A stretch of DNA of 64,000 bases, from assembly GCF_002079055.1 (NCBI RefSeq), contig NC_047500.1, positions 124,001 to 188,000 of the forward strand. Direction: 5' to 3'. The notes beneath the pieces were generated by a model. That model did not search any database. It was not told the origin of the DNA and saw only the letters and a list, made by a program, of their open reading frames with translations. The DNA comes from Saccharomyces paradoxus (lineage: Eukaryota > Ascomycota > Saccharomycetes > Saccharomycetales > Saccharomycetaceae). Position 1 is the first letter of the stretch, and the number at the start of each line of letters is the position of its first letter. Shown in pieces: positions 51,601 through 61,157 of this stretch. The translations under genes were made by a program, and so were the position numbers.

Positions 51601-52636
51601 AGTGGTTGATTTTGAAGCTAAGGGCTTCGACGAACTACAAACAACGATAAAAGAATTAAAATTAAATAAAATAAAAATGCAGGAACTGAAGGAACAACTT
51701 GATCTCAAAACAAATGATGTTAACGAAGAAAAGAGAAAACTTGCAGACTCAAATAATGAGGAGAAAAACCTGAAGCAGAACTTGGAATTGATTGAATTGA
51801 AATCACAACTTCAGGATATTGAATCCGAAATTAGTGAATTAGACGTTCAAAATGCAGAAGCTGAAAGGGACAAATATCAAGAAGAATCACTAAGACTGAG
51901 AACAAATTTTGAAAAGTTGAGCTCTGAAAATGCAGGTAAACTAGGTGAAATGAAACAGTTACAGAATCAAATAAACTCATTGACTCATCAGCTGCGTACT
52001 GATTACAAAGACATTGAGAAAAATTACCATAAAGAATGGGTTGAATTACAAACAAGATCCTTTGTTACTGACGATATAGATGTCTATTCTAAAGCATTAG
52101 ATAGTGCCATTATGAAATATCATGGATTAAAGATGCAAGATATTAACAGGATCATTGATGAATTATGGAAGCGTACGTATAGTGGTACTGACATAGACAC
52201 CATCAAAATTAGGTCGGATGAAGTTAGTAGTACAGTGAAGGGGAAATCATACAACTATCGTGTTGTAATGTACAAGCAGGATGTTGAATTGGATATGAGA
52301 GGAAGATGTTCCGCGGGTCAAAAGGTTCTTGCATCAATTATTATCAGGCTGGCTCTATCTGAAACATTTGGTGCAAATTGTGGCGTAATTGCACTAGACG
52401 AGCCTACAACAAATTTAGATGAAGAAAACATCGAAAGTTTAGCGAAATCTTTACACAATATAATTAATATGAGAAGGCATCAAAAAAATTTTCAGCTAAT
52501 CGTGATCACTCATGATGAGAAGTTCTTGGGACATATGAATGCTGCGGCATTTACTGATCACTTCTTCAAAGTTAAAAGAGATGATAGGCAAAAATCACAA
52601 ATTGAATGGGTAGATATTAATAGAGTCACTTACTGA
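48698..52636 (+). CDS. RAD50: Rad50, SMC-like ATPase of the Mre11-Rad50-Xrs2 complex
   Basis: Rad50 acts in double-strand break sensing and resection, telomere maintenance and meiosis. The 1312-residue protein has the same length as recalled. Walker A is GMNGSGKT at 34-41. Very long heptad coiled coils run about 200-1100 with the zinc hook CYLC in the middle (C687 and C690). The ABC signature is CSAGQKVLAS near 1203 and the Walker B is GVIALDEPTTNLD, followed by the H-loop VITHDE. All catalytic motifs are intact. Confidence 0.98.
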   Translation: MSAIYKLSIQGIRSFDSNDRETIEFGKPLTLIVGMNGSGKTTIIECLKYATTGDLPPNSKGGVFIHDPKITGEKDIRAQVKLAFTSANGLNMIVTRNIQLLMKKTTTTFKTLEGQLVAINNSGDRSTLSTRSLELDAQVPLYLGVPKAILEYVIFCHQEDSLWPLSEPSNLKKKFDEIFQAMKFTKALDNLKSIKKDMSVDIKLLKQSVEHLKLDKDRSKAMKLNIHQLQTKIDQYNGEVSQIESQLNEITEKSDKLFKSNQDFQKILSKVENLKNTKLSISDQVKRLSNSIDILDLSKPDLQNLLANFSKVLMDKNNQLRDLETDISTLREQQSSLQSLSDSLIRRQGELEAGKETYEKNRSHLSSLKETFQHKFQSLSNIENNDMAQANHDMSHFKAFISQDLTDTIEQFAKDIQLKETNLSELVKSITVDSQNLEYNKKDRSKLIHDAEELAEKLKSFKSLATQDGLNHELENLKTYKEKLQSWENENIIPKLNQKIEEKNNEMIISENQIEKFQDRIMKTNQQADLYAKLGLIKKSINAKSDELQEITEKLQTDSRIKQVFPVTQEFQRSDLEMDFQKLFINMQKNIAINNKKTHELDRRYANALYNLNTIEKDLRDNQQSKEKVIRLLNENLPEDCTIDEYNDVLEETELSYKTALENLKMHQTTLEFNRKALEIAERDSCCYLCSRKFENESFKSKLLQELETKTDANFEKTLKDTVQNEKDYLHNLRLLEKHIISLNSVNEKINNAQECLEKAKEETKTSKSKLDELEMNSTKLKNEKEFAESEIRPLIEKFTYLEKELKDLENSSKTISEELSIYNTSEDGIQTVDELRDQQRKMNDSLRELRKSISDLQMEKDEKVRENSRMINLIKEKELMVSEIESSLTQKQNIDDSIRLKKANIKDIDSRVETLEARIISLKNKKDEAQNILDQVKNERDFQVRNKQKTVADVNRLIDRFQTIYNEVVDFEAKGFDELQTTIKELKLNKIKMQELKEQLDLKTNDVNEEKRKLADSNNEEKNLKQNLELIELKSQLQDIESEISELDVQNAEAERDKYQEESLRLRTNFEKLSSENAGKLGEMKQLQNQINSLTHQLRTDYKDIEKNYHKEWVELQTRSFVTDDIDVYSKALDSAIMKYHGLKMQDINRIIDELWKRTYSGTDIDTIKIRSDEVSSTVKGKSYNYRVVMYKQDVELDMRGRCSAGQKVLASIIIRLALSETFGANCGVIALDEPTTNLDEENIESLAKSLHNIINMRRHQKNFQLIVITHDEKFLGHMNAAAFTDHFFKVKRDDRQKSQIEWVDINRVTY

Positions 52637-52694
52637 AATGACCTCGCAGCATTAATGAAAGGATATATTCATAAAAAGGACAGGCATTGCTTGA

Positions 52695-54326
52695 TTAATT
52701 GGAAGTGCTGAAAACTTGGTCGACGAGTTTGTGGTAGCGCTTCTGCTGCTTAGCCATATCTAAATGTATATAATATTTAACGCAAAGTAATTTTTTTAGT
52801 GGTATGCTATCGTTTCCAAGCCGGTATTCAGCGAGAGGTTTAAATTGTTCACTGTCATTAGTAATATCCCTCTCCTTTATAACGTCGGCCAATTCTTTCT
52901 TCTCCTTTGCAGATTTAGCAAGTACGTAAGCACCTTTAATACCCATCATATCGACCCTATCTTTCGGTTTAATTATCGTCACACCGTCATTAACCAAGGA
53001 AATCAAAGATAACAATCTTTCATTTCTCCCTTGACTACCAGATATCCTTAACTCCTGGATGCGTATATCAGTACTTTGACTTTGAAAAGTATCAATTATT
53101 AATTTAGTCTGAAATGATAAAAATTCCAATATGGAAATATACTTATATGCAAGGTTCAACACTGATGTATCGGTGGATTCGCCAATGAAAGAACCTTTCA
53201 TCCGTGGATCTGCAAATGGCGTCCTATTCCCCTCGTAATCACCGTAGAAAAACATGTCTTTCGTAAGGATATGAATTGATACACCATTGTTCTTTTCAAT
53301 GTCATGAATGGTTTGTTCCAGTACTTGATAGATATCAGTACCACTTTTAAGAATTTCCCTGGCGCATGGATGACTCTCAAATAAATGTTCAATCAATTTA
53401 CCAGTACACGATTGGCCAGCAGCATAAACAGAAAAATCATCCCTGTTGTCAAGTATAGTATTAAAGGGTCCCCATACCCCAGGAATTCTAGCATTAGAGA
53501 CGGAAGTGCCATACATGTAGCAGCTGGAAGTACCGGCTATCATAAACAATGAAGTTTCCAAATGAGGAGAAGAAACAGCAAACCAACTTGCATAACTGTC
53601 GATACAACTGCGAACTACAGTTGTGGAAAATTTCTCGTCGGAAACAAGACCAGCAGGTCCGATGCTTACATTAAATGGTACTTTTAAAATGTTCTTGTAA
53701 AATGAAGATGACCAGCCAGATACCTCTCCATCATTGCCTATACCATTAAGATTTTCTCCTCTCAAGAGTCCTTCAATGTTCCACCGATACAAACGACTCA
53801 GTTCATAAGCAATGTATTGATGAAGATCAAAAATATGAAAATGTTTGTCTTGATTATGGGAATATTCATCTAAAAAGTACTTCAATTTGGGAATACCCAT
53901 TTCAGGTATGAACTTCCCTCCCAAATAATCCAAGAGCTGTTGTGAACATTCCATATTCAGCCATTTACATTTGTTTACCGCAGAAGAATCCATCCAAAAT
54001 ATAACGTTTTCTTCATTCGGATATGGTCTCAGCCTGTTACTTGTATGATCTCTTTCAAAAATAGCCAATGAACATGTTGCAGAAACACCGCACGACTTAA
54101 CGTCATATTCCGTGATTTTTAATTTCTGAAGACACTTCTGAAGTGCATTAATTATTTCGGTTGATTTTTGCCAGAACTTCCATGATTTCTTCGAAGAATC
54201 GTGGTAGTATCGGACTGGCTCCTGTGCCATTCCCAATAAAGCATTGTTGTTGTAATTATATACGCCTACTCTAGCACTTGAGGAGCCTACATCAATACCA
54301 ATGCCAACCTGCGGACTGCAATTCAT
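52695..54326 (-). CDS. MPA43: Mpa43, FGGY-family carbohydrate kinase-like protein
   Basis: The 543-residue protein (542 recalled) has the FGGY kinase fold. The N-terminal phosphate-binding motif is GIGIDVGSSSARVGVY and the C-terminal ATP-site region is ISGSQGRNERLLSL, with a D-ribulose-kinase-like layout. The physiological substrate in yeast is not established to my knowledge; the family resembles ribulokinase and FGGY human protein. There is no targeting signal that I would insist on. It is convergent with RAD50 across 58 bases only. Confidence 0.9.
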   Translation of the reverse strand: MNCSPQVGIGIDVGSSSARVGVYNYNNNALLGMAQEPVRYYHDSSKKSWKFWQKSTEIINALQKCLQKLKITEYDVKSCGVSATCSLAIFERDHTSNRLRPYPNEENVIFWMDSSAVNKCKWLNMECSQQLLDYLGGKFIPEMGIPKLKYFLDEYSHNQDKHFHIFDLHQYIAYELSRLYRWNIEGLLRGENLNGIGNDGEVSGWSSSFYKNILKVPFNVSIGPAGLVSDEKFSTTVVRSCIDSYASWFAVSSPHLETSLFMIAGTSSCYMYGTSVSNARIPGVWGPFNTILDNRDDFSVYAAGQSCTGKLIEHLFESHPCAREILKSGTDIYQVLEQTIHDIEKNNGVSIHILTKDMFFYGDYEGNRTPFADPRMKGSFIGESTDTSVLNLAYKYISILEFLSFQTKLIIDTFQSQSTDIRIQELRISGSQGRNERLLSLISLVNDGVTIIKPKDRVDMMGIKGAYVLAKSAKEKKELADVIKERDITNDSEQFKPLAEYRLGNDSIPLKKLLCVKYYIHLDMAKQQKRYHKLVDQVFSTSN

Positions 54327-54658
54327 GATTTTACCTTTCTTGCATATTAGTTTTTTATTGTAAGTTACCTTTACTGAAAAAAATGACTAGATATGCTTTT
54401 AAATTTCAACTTTCCAAATTGCTAAGAAGCCGAACAACTCTATAAACTAGCATTGATTTATTGCGAAGCTTAAAATTTGTAAAATATCTATATGTACATA
54501 TATACTTTGTTAAAAAAAATAGCGTATGTCTATGTAGTTGATTTTTGTTTTTTCCCTTTCTCTCATCAAGAGAACAATCTCATATTTTGCTGTTTTATGG
54601 AACCATCCAGTAAAAAACCAGAACAAACCAAATGCTCAGTGTATACCTCTATGTAACT

Positions 54659-55906
54659 CTAACGTCTTGGACCTCTTCCTCTTCTTGTCATTTCAGGTAG
54701 CTTAAATGGAACTTTCATCGTGGCAATTTTATAAGAAGCTGCAGTACTTTTTGGAATACCAAAAGCTTCAGCTTGAGCCACTGTGGCACCCTTGACAATA
54801 GCACCGAGTACCCTGAACAAACTGACAACTTTAGAAGGTTTCAAGTTCAATTCGTGCGCTAAAGGTGTAATTTCAACAATGAAGTTATCCAAATGCATGA
54901 TGATTGCCAAGATGTAGCATAAGATTTTATCTTCATTTTGTGGGTCAATGAAATATGAGCGATCTTTTGATCTTCCGAATTGACCAGGTTTTATCACAGT
55001 AAATCTGCTCAAGATACCGTCTACTAAGATTTCAGGAGGACTGTTCAATCTTTCTAGCAGCTTGGTCTTGTTATTCACGCGTCTATTTTCGTATACGCCC
55101 AGTAATAGTGATAAGTAGTATAATAGCTGTAGTTTGGTCATTTGTGAAGGCTGTGTCAAAGAGTCCAATTTCTTTGCCACATACTTGGAATTGTTTTGAT
55201 ATGGAAACAATTCCAACTTCTTTTCCTTATCAGACTCTTTCAGAATTGACGAAACACGAATAAACTGTAATTCTTTCTTTGGTATTATACTTTCAATTGG
55301 GTAAATTTGTTCTACGTCAGTGGCATCAATGTTGGCCAATGGAGTAGGTCTGTCGTTGGAAGTAATTTCATCCAATTGAGCTCTGGTTGGTAGATCTTTG
55401 GATGCAGTTCTAACAGAATCCACAATGTCAATAGCAGAGTCGGTCAACTTATCAGAGTCAATACGGTTTCTTTCTAGATCGGCAATGGCCTTTTTGGCCT
55501 TTTTAGTACCGAACGCTTCACCCAATGCATTTCTCAAAGCCGATGGACGGGTATCACTTTTACTTTTGATCTTTGGACCTCTTAAATCCTTGCTTGACTT
55601 GGATACAACTTTGGATACAAGTACCGGAGCCTTGTACAGTTGAATACTTTTCTTTTCTGGATTATATAGACCCACGACATACTGGTTCGAAGCTTCTGAA
55701 GAAGAATCAGTATAACCTTCGTATTCTAGTCTCTCGTTTTCACCATGCAATACGAATTCATCATTACCAGACCTCTTTTTTTTGTATAAGTCGAACCTAG
55801 TCTCACTGGGAGCACGGAAGCCCTTGAAGAAACTTCCTACGGCAACAGAGGGATGATCTTGGACACTTTCAATTTCGATTTCGGAAACAGACCTTTTCAC
55901 GGACAT
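54659..55906 (-). CDS. RPA49: Rpa49, RNA polymerase I subunit A49
   Basis: Rpa49 forms a TFIIF-like heterodimer with Rpa34 on RNA polymerase I and helps initiation and elongation of rRNA synthesis. The 415-residue protein matches the recalled length. The N-terminal dimerisation part is about 1-110, a linker about 110-185, and the tandem winged-helix DNA-binding part about 186-400. The protein ends in a basic RRGRGPRR. A PAC box and RRPE-like sequence upstream place it in the ribosome-biogenesis regulon. It is divergent from CRS1. Confidence 0.96.
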   Translation of the reverse strand: MSVKRSVSEIEIESVQDHPSVAVGSFFKGFRAPSETRFDLYKKKRSGNDEFVLHGENERLEYEGYTDSSSEASNQYVVGLYNPEKKSIQLYKAPVLVSKVVSKSSKDLRGPKIKSKSDTRPSALRNALGEAFGTKKAKKAIADLERNRIDSDKLTDSAIDIVDSVRTASKDLPTRAQLDEITSNDRPTPLANIDATDVEQIYPIESIIPKKELQFIRVSSILKESDKEKKLELFPYQNNSKYVAKKLDSLTQPSQMTKLQLLYYLSLLLGVYENRRVNNKTKLLERLNSPPEILVDGILSRFTVIKPGQFGRSKDRSYFIDPQNEDKILCYILAIIMHLDNFIVEITPLAHELNLKPSKVVSLFRVLGAIVKGATVAQAEAFGIPKSTAASYKIATMKVPFKLPEMTRRGRGPRR

Positions 55907-56013
55907 TACTAGATAAATTACAAAATGTTTATAACGACTGCAGCGGTGGTGGTGACCTAAAGAGCTCGCCTAAGTCCATCAGCATTCATGTTAAAGTTCT
56001 TACTATTAAAAGA

Positions 56014-56052
56014 AATGAAAAATTTCAGCTCATCGCAATAAAAAAATTTTCA
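56014..56052 (-). promoter_or_regulatory. RRPE-like and PAC elements of the RPA49 promoter
   Basis: Read on the minus strand, a TGAAAATTTTTT (from 56052) is followed by GCGATGAG (56036-56029), the exact PAC box, 123 bases before the RPA49 ATG. A second AAATTT-rich word lies just after it. The RRPE-PAC order and spacing are typical of rRNA-synthesis and processing genes. Confidence 0.7.
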
Positions 56053-56173
56053 GCGCGGGTGACCGCAAACTTTTTTCATCGCGAAGTCAGTCAAGAGGCA
56101 TTATCAATTGGAAAGAGCACTATTGCGAGTAGTTGTTGGTGATTAGGTGTCGGATCAAGTTCTTATTCTATGC

Positions 56174-58474
56174 ATGAATATCTTCACCAGAGTCCTGAGA
56201 AGATACACTATAATGTCTACGCCCAAGGTTGTGCAGCCCAAATGGAACGTTCCAACGCCACAAGCTAAAGAAACTGTGCTGAAGTTGTACAACAGTTTGA
56301 CGAGATCCAAGGTCGAATTCATTCCACAATCTGGCAACAGAGGAGTCACTTGGTACTCTTGTGGTCCTACTGTTTACGATGCCTCCCATATGGGACATGC
56401 CAGAAACTATGTCTCTATTGATATTAATAGAAGAATTATTCAAGATTATTTTGGTTACGACGTGCAATTTGTGCAAAATGTTACTGACATCGACGATAAG
56501 ATCATTTTGAGAGCAAGACAAAACTATTTATTTGACAATTTTGTTAGAGAAAACAATGCCAAATTTAACGTCAGCGTTGTTGACAAGGTCAAAACCGCAC
56601 TTTTCCAATATATCAGCAAAAATTTTACTGTTGAGGGCAACGAAATCAAAACTATCGAAGAATTTAAATCTTGGTTATCGAAGGCCGATACAGAAACTTT
56701 GAAATTGGAAAATCCCAAATTTTCTATGCATGTTACCGCAGTTCAAAACGCTATTGAATCAATCACTAAGGGTGATTCCATGGACCCCGAAGCTGCCTTT
56801 GAGAAAGTCAAAGATGTTACGGTTCCGCTATTGGATAAAGAGTTGGGATCTACCATTAGTGATCCAGAGATTTTCCGTCAACTTCCAGCTTACTGGGAGC
56901 AAAAATTCAATGATGACATGTCATCATTAAACGTGCTACCTCCCACAGTTACAACTCGTGTTTCTGAGTACGTCCCAGAAATTATCAACTTCGTCCAAAA
57001 AATTATTGATAATGGCTACGCATATGCCACTCCCGATGGTTCCGTGTACTTTGATACTTTAAAATTTGACAAATCACCAAACCATGACTATGCTAAATGC
57101 CAGCCATGGAATAAAGGTCAGCTAGATTTGATTAATGATGCTGAAGGGTCCTTAAGTAACTTTGCTGATAACGGAAAAAAGTCAAATAATGATTTTGCTT
57201 TATGGAAGGCTTCGAAGGCAGGTGAGCCTGAGTGGGAATCGCCATGGGGTAAGGGTAGACCGGGATGGCACATTGAATGTTCCGTGATGGCCAGTGATAT
57301 CTTAGGCCCTAACATCGATATTCATTCAGGGGGTATTGATTTGGCCTTCCCTCACCACGATAATGAATTGGCTCAATCTGAGGCTTGTTTCGACAATAAA
57401 CAGTGGATCAATTATTTTCTACATACAGGTCATCTACATATTGAAGGTCAAAAAATGTCTAAATCCTTAAAGAATTTCATTACCATTCAAGAAGCTTTAA
57501 AAAAATTTTCACCACGTCAATTAAGATTGGCCTTTGCTTCAGTACAATGGAATAATCAATTGGATTTCAAAGAGTCTTTGATCCATGAGGTAAAGTCATT
57601 TGAAAGCTCCATGAACAATTTTTTCAAAACCGTTAGAGCATTGAAAAACGATGCATCGTCTGCAGGTCATATCTCCAAAAAGTTCAGTCCCCTAGAGAAA
57701 GAATTATTGGCCGATTTTGTTGAATGTGAATCCAAAGTACATTCTTCATTCTGTGATAACTTATCCACACCTGTTGCTTTGAAGACACTGAGCGAATTAG
57801 TGACTAAGTCTAATACATACATTTCCACTGCTGGATCTGCTTTAAAAATTGAGCCCTTGATTGCTATCTGTAACTATATCACCAAAATCTTAAGAATAAT
57901 TGGATTTCCATCCCGTCCTGACGACTTGGGTTGGGCGCAAGCTGGCTCCAACGATGGATCATTGGGTTCATTGGAAGACACCGCTATGCCATATGTTAAG
58001 TGTTTGTCCACATTTAGAGATGATGTACGTTCTCTGGCTATCAAGAAGGCCGAACCCAAGGAATTCTTACAATTAACAGACAAAGTCAGAAACGAAGATT
58101 TACTAAACTTGAATGTCGCCTTGGATGATAGAAATGGACAATCCGCTTTGATCAAGTTTTTAACTAATGATGAGAAATTGGAAATTGTCAGGTTAAACGA
58201 GGAGAAACATGCCAACGAACAAGCCAAGAAACAAAAGAAGCTGGAACAGCAGAAACTAAGAGAGCGGAAGGAAAACGAGAGAAAGCAAAAGGCCCAAATT
58301 AAACCAGAAGATATGTTCAGGGATGTCGCTTTGTACAGTGCTTGGGATGAGCAAGGTCTTCCAACAAAGGACAAAGATGGTAATGACATTACCAAGAGTA
58401 TGGCCAAGAAGTTGAAGAAGCAATGGGAGCAACAAAAGAAGTTACATGAAGAGTACTTCGGTAAAGATAAATAA
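56174..58474 (+). CDS. CRS1: Cysteinyl-tRNA synthetase, probably dual cytosolic/mitochondrial
   Basis: This class I enzyme charges tRNA-Cys. From the ATG at 56174 the protein has 766 residues (767 recalled). It contains the zinc and active-site Cys in [10 protein letters not shown] (C63), HMGH at 72-75 (the HIGH motif), the WHIECS segment with zinc ligands, and KMSKS at 427-431. A eukaryotic-type Lys-rich coiled coil lies near the C-terminus. Residues 1-13 ([13 protein letters not shown]) are basic without acids, a good mitochondrial signal. A second in-frame ATG at 56213 (MSTPKVVQ) would give a 753-residue cytosolic form. Fungal CysRS genes are reported to make both forms from one gene by alternative starts. 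Confidence 0.93.
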   Translation: MNIFTRVLRRYTIMSTPKVVQPKWNVPTPQAKETVLKLYNSLTRSKVEFIPQSGNRGVTWYSCGPTVYDASHMGHARNYVSIDINRRIIQDYFGYDVQFVQNVTDIDDKIILRARQNYLFDNFVRENNAKFNVSVVDKVKTALFQYISKNFTVEGNEIKTIEEFKSWLSKADTETLKLENPKFSMHVTAVQNAIESITKGDSMDPEAAFEKVKDVTVPLLDKELGSTISDPEIFRQLPAYWEQKFNDDMSSLNVLPPTVTTRVSEYVPEIINFVQKIIDNGYAYATPDGSVYFDTLKFDKSPNHDYAKCQPWNKGQLDLINDAEGSLSNFADNGKKSNNDFALWKASKAGEPEWESPWGKGRPGWHIECSVMASDILGPNIDIHSGGIDLAFPHHDNELAQSEACFDNKQWINYFLHTGHLHIEGQKMSKSLKNFITIQEALKKFSPRQLRLAFASVQWNNQLDFKESLIHEVKSFESSMNNFFKTVRALKNDASSAGHISKKFSPLEKELLADFVECESKVHSSFCDNLSTPVALKTLSELVTKSNTYISTAGSALKIEPLIAICNYITKILRIIGFPSRPDDLGWAQAGSNDGSLGSLEDTAMPYVKCLSTFRDDVRSLAIKKAEPKEFLQLTDKVRNEDLLNLNVALDDRNGQSALIKFLTNDEKLEIVRLNEEKHANEQAKKQKKLEQQKLRERKENERKQKAQIKPEDMFRDVALYSAWDEQGLPTKDKDGNDITKSMAKKLKKQWEQQKKLHEEYFGKDK

Positions 58475-58516
58475 GATACTCATGACTTAGTAATGTGCGC
58501 GACTATACAAAAGTAC

Positions 58517-58557
58517 GTGTATATGTATATACAATTTTTTTACGCTAAACAATAAAA
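58517..58557 (+). terminator. CRS1 3'-end signals
   Basis: TATATGTATATA (58519-58530) is followed by an AATAAA-like word near 58550 and an A-run, within 85 bases of the stop. This layout is typical for yeast mRNA 3' ends. Confidence 0.5.
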
Positions 58558-58753
58558 AAAAGAGATAGGGAAAGACAAACTAATATAATTGCATTATGTA
58601 TGTACTATTTCTTTCTTAGAATGCGAAAAAATTTCAGGCAGGAAAAAATTGAAAAAATTGAACACTGCGCTTTTGGGAAGAGGGAAGAAAAGCATTCTGA
58701 TGATTAGGTACTTATATTGAAGATAAAGATCGTCAAGTGTAATGCTATCAAAG

Positions 58754-59639
58754 ATGAGTGACCAAGAAAACGAGAACGAGCAGTAAGTAAGGTTGAGCTC
58801 AGCATCGGGCAAAAAGGAAAAAAACGCAATTTATCATACTAACAGTATGCACTTAGCAAGTGCGGTATAAACTCAGTGCAAAGGCATTCTTAGGGCTGGC
58901 TAAATGTGAAGAAGAAGTGGACTCTATCGAGCGTGATGTAGAGTTATACAGATTGAACAAAATGAAGCCTGTCTATGCAAGAAGGGACGCGTACATTGAT
59001 GAAATTGAAGAGTTCTGGAAAATTGTGCTTTCGCAGCATGCTAGTTTCGCGAATTACATAAGAGCTTCAGACTTCAAATATATTGATACTATAGATAAGA
59101 TCGAAGTACAATGGTTGGCACTGGAGTCCGAAACGCACGACACCAGGGATTTCAGAATAACGTTCCATTTCCACGGTATTGAGGGCGACTTCAGAGAGCA
59201 ACAAGTCACCAAGGTGTTCCAGATCAAGAAAGGCGAGGATGATCAAGAAGACGGGATACTAACCAGTGAGCCCGTTCCGGTTGAGTGGCCCCAGAGTTAC
59301 GACTCAATAAACCCGGACTTGATCAAAGACAAACGCAGTCCAGAAGGGAAAAAAAAGTATAGACAGGGGATGAAGACCATATTTGGTTGGTTCAGATGGA
59401 CCGGACTAAAGCCTGGGAAAGAGTTCCCGCACGGCGACTCATTGGCGTCATTGTTCAGTGAAGAGATCTACCCGTTTTGTGTGAAGTATTACACTGAGGC
59501 GCAGAGGGACCTGGAAGACGAAGAAGGAGAATCTGGGTTAAGCGCAAATGGCGACAGTGAAGATGACGACGGCAGTCTTGGTGAGGTGGACTTGCCACTG
59601 TCCGACGAAGAACCAAGCTCTAAGAAAAGGAAGGTTTAA
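58754..59639 (+). CDS. VPS75: Vps75, NAP-family histone chaperone (spliced)
   Basis: Vps75 binds H3-H4 and activates the Rtt109 acetyltransferase for H3 K9/K27 acetylation. The coding sequence is two exons: 58754-58782 (MSDQENENE and CA of the tenth codon) and 58877-59639. The 94-base intron has GTAAGT, TACTAAC at 58837-58843 and ends CAG at 58876. Joining gives MSDQENENEHAKAFLGLAKCEEE, as I recall for S. cerevisiae, and 263 residues (264 recalled). The dimerisation helix spans about 12-60 and the NAP earmuff fold continues to about 225. An acidic tail precedes a basic end (SSKKRKV) that can serve as a nuclear signal. The stop overlaps the CWC25 stop. Confidence 0.94.
58783..58876 (+). other. 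VPS75 intron (94 nt)
   Basis: The donor is GTAAGT (58783), the branch site TACTAAC (58837-58843) and the acceptor CAG (58876). Two earlier AGs after the branch, TAG at 58856 and AAG at 58860, would put the message out of frame into early stops. Retention stops at once (CAG TAA). Confidence 0.9.
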
Positions 59640-60175
59640 TAGTCCAAGTCCGGGGCGGGCTTGGACAACGACTTCCCGCGTTGAGGCGTTGTTCTTTTTT
59701 TTACTGCATTTGGAGTTCTTGTCTGTTGTTTTGTGACCTTAAACTTACTCATAGGATCATCCTTAAGCAATTTGGACTTTTTCTTCTGCGAGCTTATGGG
59801 CGTTGCGGCACCAGAGACGGTAGCAGTAGTGGTTGCCCTTGCCGTCATTGTTGCAGGCTGGTTTAGTATAGATGAATCTAGTTTTTTCTTACCTAATAAA
59901 TAGTCTTCCTTCTCGTCACTCAGTTTAGCATCCTGATACATCCATTCCAAGCCAGATTTCTTCAAAGCCAAGTCGTTCTTGAGAGCATCCGGCTTATTCT
60001 TGTTTGATTCGTTGAGCAGTTCATTTAGTTCTCGTTCCTTCTCAATTTCTTTCAATCGCGTGTTAAGCTTCTGTTGTTCGTTAATAAGATCTTGCTCGGT
60101 CTCCCAGACTTTTTTTCTATTTTTCATAAGTTTGGGATTCCATGATTTCAACAGATTTAAATCGCCCGACCCCAT
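59636..60175 (-). CDS. CWC25: Cwc25, splicing factor
   Basis: Cwc25 joins the activated spliceosome after Prp2 and promotes the first transesterification. The 179-residue protein begins MGSGDLNLLKSWNPKLMKN, the conserved Cwf25 N-terminus that reaches the active site, then is Lys/Glu-rich and helical (LKEIEKERELNELLNE). A basic disordered tail follows (KKKSKLLKDDPMSKFKVTKQQ). I chose the ATG at 60175; the frame runs 17 codons further up but starts with GTG. Its stop codon overlaps that of VPS75 by three bases. Confidence 0.94.
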   Translation of the reverse strand: MGSGDLNLLKSWNPKLMKNRKKVWETEQDLINEQQKLNTRLKEIEKERELNELLNESNKNKPDALKNDLALKKSGLEWMYQDAKLSDEKEDYLLGKKKLDSSILNQPATMTARATTTATVSGAATPISSQKKKSKLLKDDPMSKFKVTKQQTRTPNAVKKRTTPQRGKSLSKPAPDLDY

Positions 60176-60462
60176 GATGAACGCTTTCCGATTGTGGCCT
60201 TTCTCTTCTGTGCCCGAATCGACCACTCATCTCCCTTGAGAAGCTTGCTTGTTATATACAACTTGTTCTTATTTTTCCTGATATAAGCGGCAGCGAGAAA
60301 AGAAGAAAAAGAAATAAAAAAAAAAAAATGAGATGTTATATTATATATTAGTGTATGTATGCACTTAGATTTAGAATAACTAAACAGTTACGTTGTAATA
60401 TAGGATAACAGCACTAAGAAAGAAAGCGAGCAGCGGGCAAGTGACCGGTGTGAGCCCTGAAC

Positions 60463-60789
60463 TTAAAACCCATGAATTTTAATGTTCTTCTTTTGCAATC
60501 CCAGTTGGGAGATCATAAATTCGCAAACCTTTGCTCTTTGGTCACCCTGCAACTGAATAATCTCACCCATTTCCGGATCCTTGACAATGTTACCATTACA
60601 TGCAAAGTCCTTCTTTAGAACCTTAAGAATTCTCTTTAAATCATACTCTTCTGGGACACCCTGCACCGTAGTTAAAGTCTTTCTACCATTTCTTTGTTGG
60701 ATACGAATATGAATATAGTTTGAAGTGGCGGTTTCGTCGTCTCCTGTGTCGGCGAAAGGATCAAATGATTTCAGATTCTCAATGGACAT
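60463..60789 (-). CDS. SUI1: Sui1, translation initiation factor eIF1
   Basis: eIF1 binds the 40S subunit near the P site and secures AUG selection. The 108-residue protein looks identical to the S. cerevisiae sequence as I remember it. It has a flexible N-tail (MSIENLKSFDPFADTGDD), then the SUI1 fold with the conserved loop NGRKTLTTVQG and the C-terminal QLGLQKKNIKIHGF. SUI1 levels are autoregulated in many eukaryotes through poor start context. Here the bases before ATG read GAGA-like with T at -3 position uncertain to me, so I draw no conclusion. Confidence 0.97.
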   Translation of the reverse strand: MSIENLKSFDPFADTGDDETATSNYIHIRIQQRNGRKTLTTVQGVPEEYDLKRILKVLKKDFACNGNIVKDPEMGEIIQLQGDQRAKVCEFMISQLGLQKKNIKIHGF

Positions 60790-60987
60790 ACGATTTGCTT
60801 CAGCTATATAATATATTCCTTGTCCTCTTTAAAAGAAGAAAAAAAAAAAAAAATCAAGAGAGAAAAAACACAGCACGAAACAAAACAACAAGTAGCTCTT
60901 CTCTTGTTTTGTCCTTTTGCAGTGTGCTTTTATCCCTGTGATGAAAAAAAAATTAAAATTTTTGCGGGCGCATCGAGAAATATGCCG

Positions 60988-60994
60988 TTACCCG
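60988..60994 (-). promoter_or_regulatory. Reb1 site in the SUI1-SLA2 promoter
   Basis: GTTACCCGA contains the exact Reb1 core (CGGGTAA on minus), 199 bases upstream of SUI1 in a divergent promoter, a common place for Reb1. Confidence 0.6.
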
Positions 60995-61157
60995 ACCCGT
61001 TGTTGGTGATATTACCTTCTTCCAACCTAATCAAACGTCACAAACTGCAGTGATAGGGTCGTTCACAGCAGTTGCAACACCGAATCATAAGTCTGGAATT
61101 GCGTACACATGGTTCTTTTACGGGTGCTTTTTATTGTAGTGTAAGTCGATAAGTTTT

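Noticed and set aside
58860-58876. VPS75 starting at 58860
   Set aside because: That codon is GTG inside the intron. The exon at 58754-58782 restores the known N-terminus.
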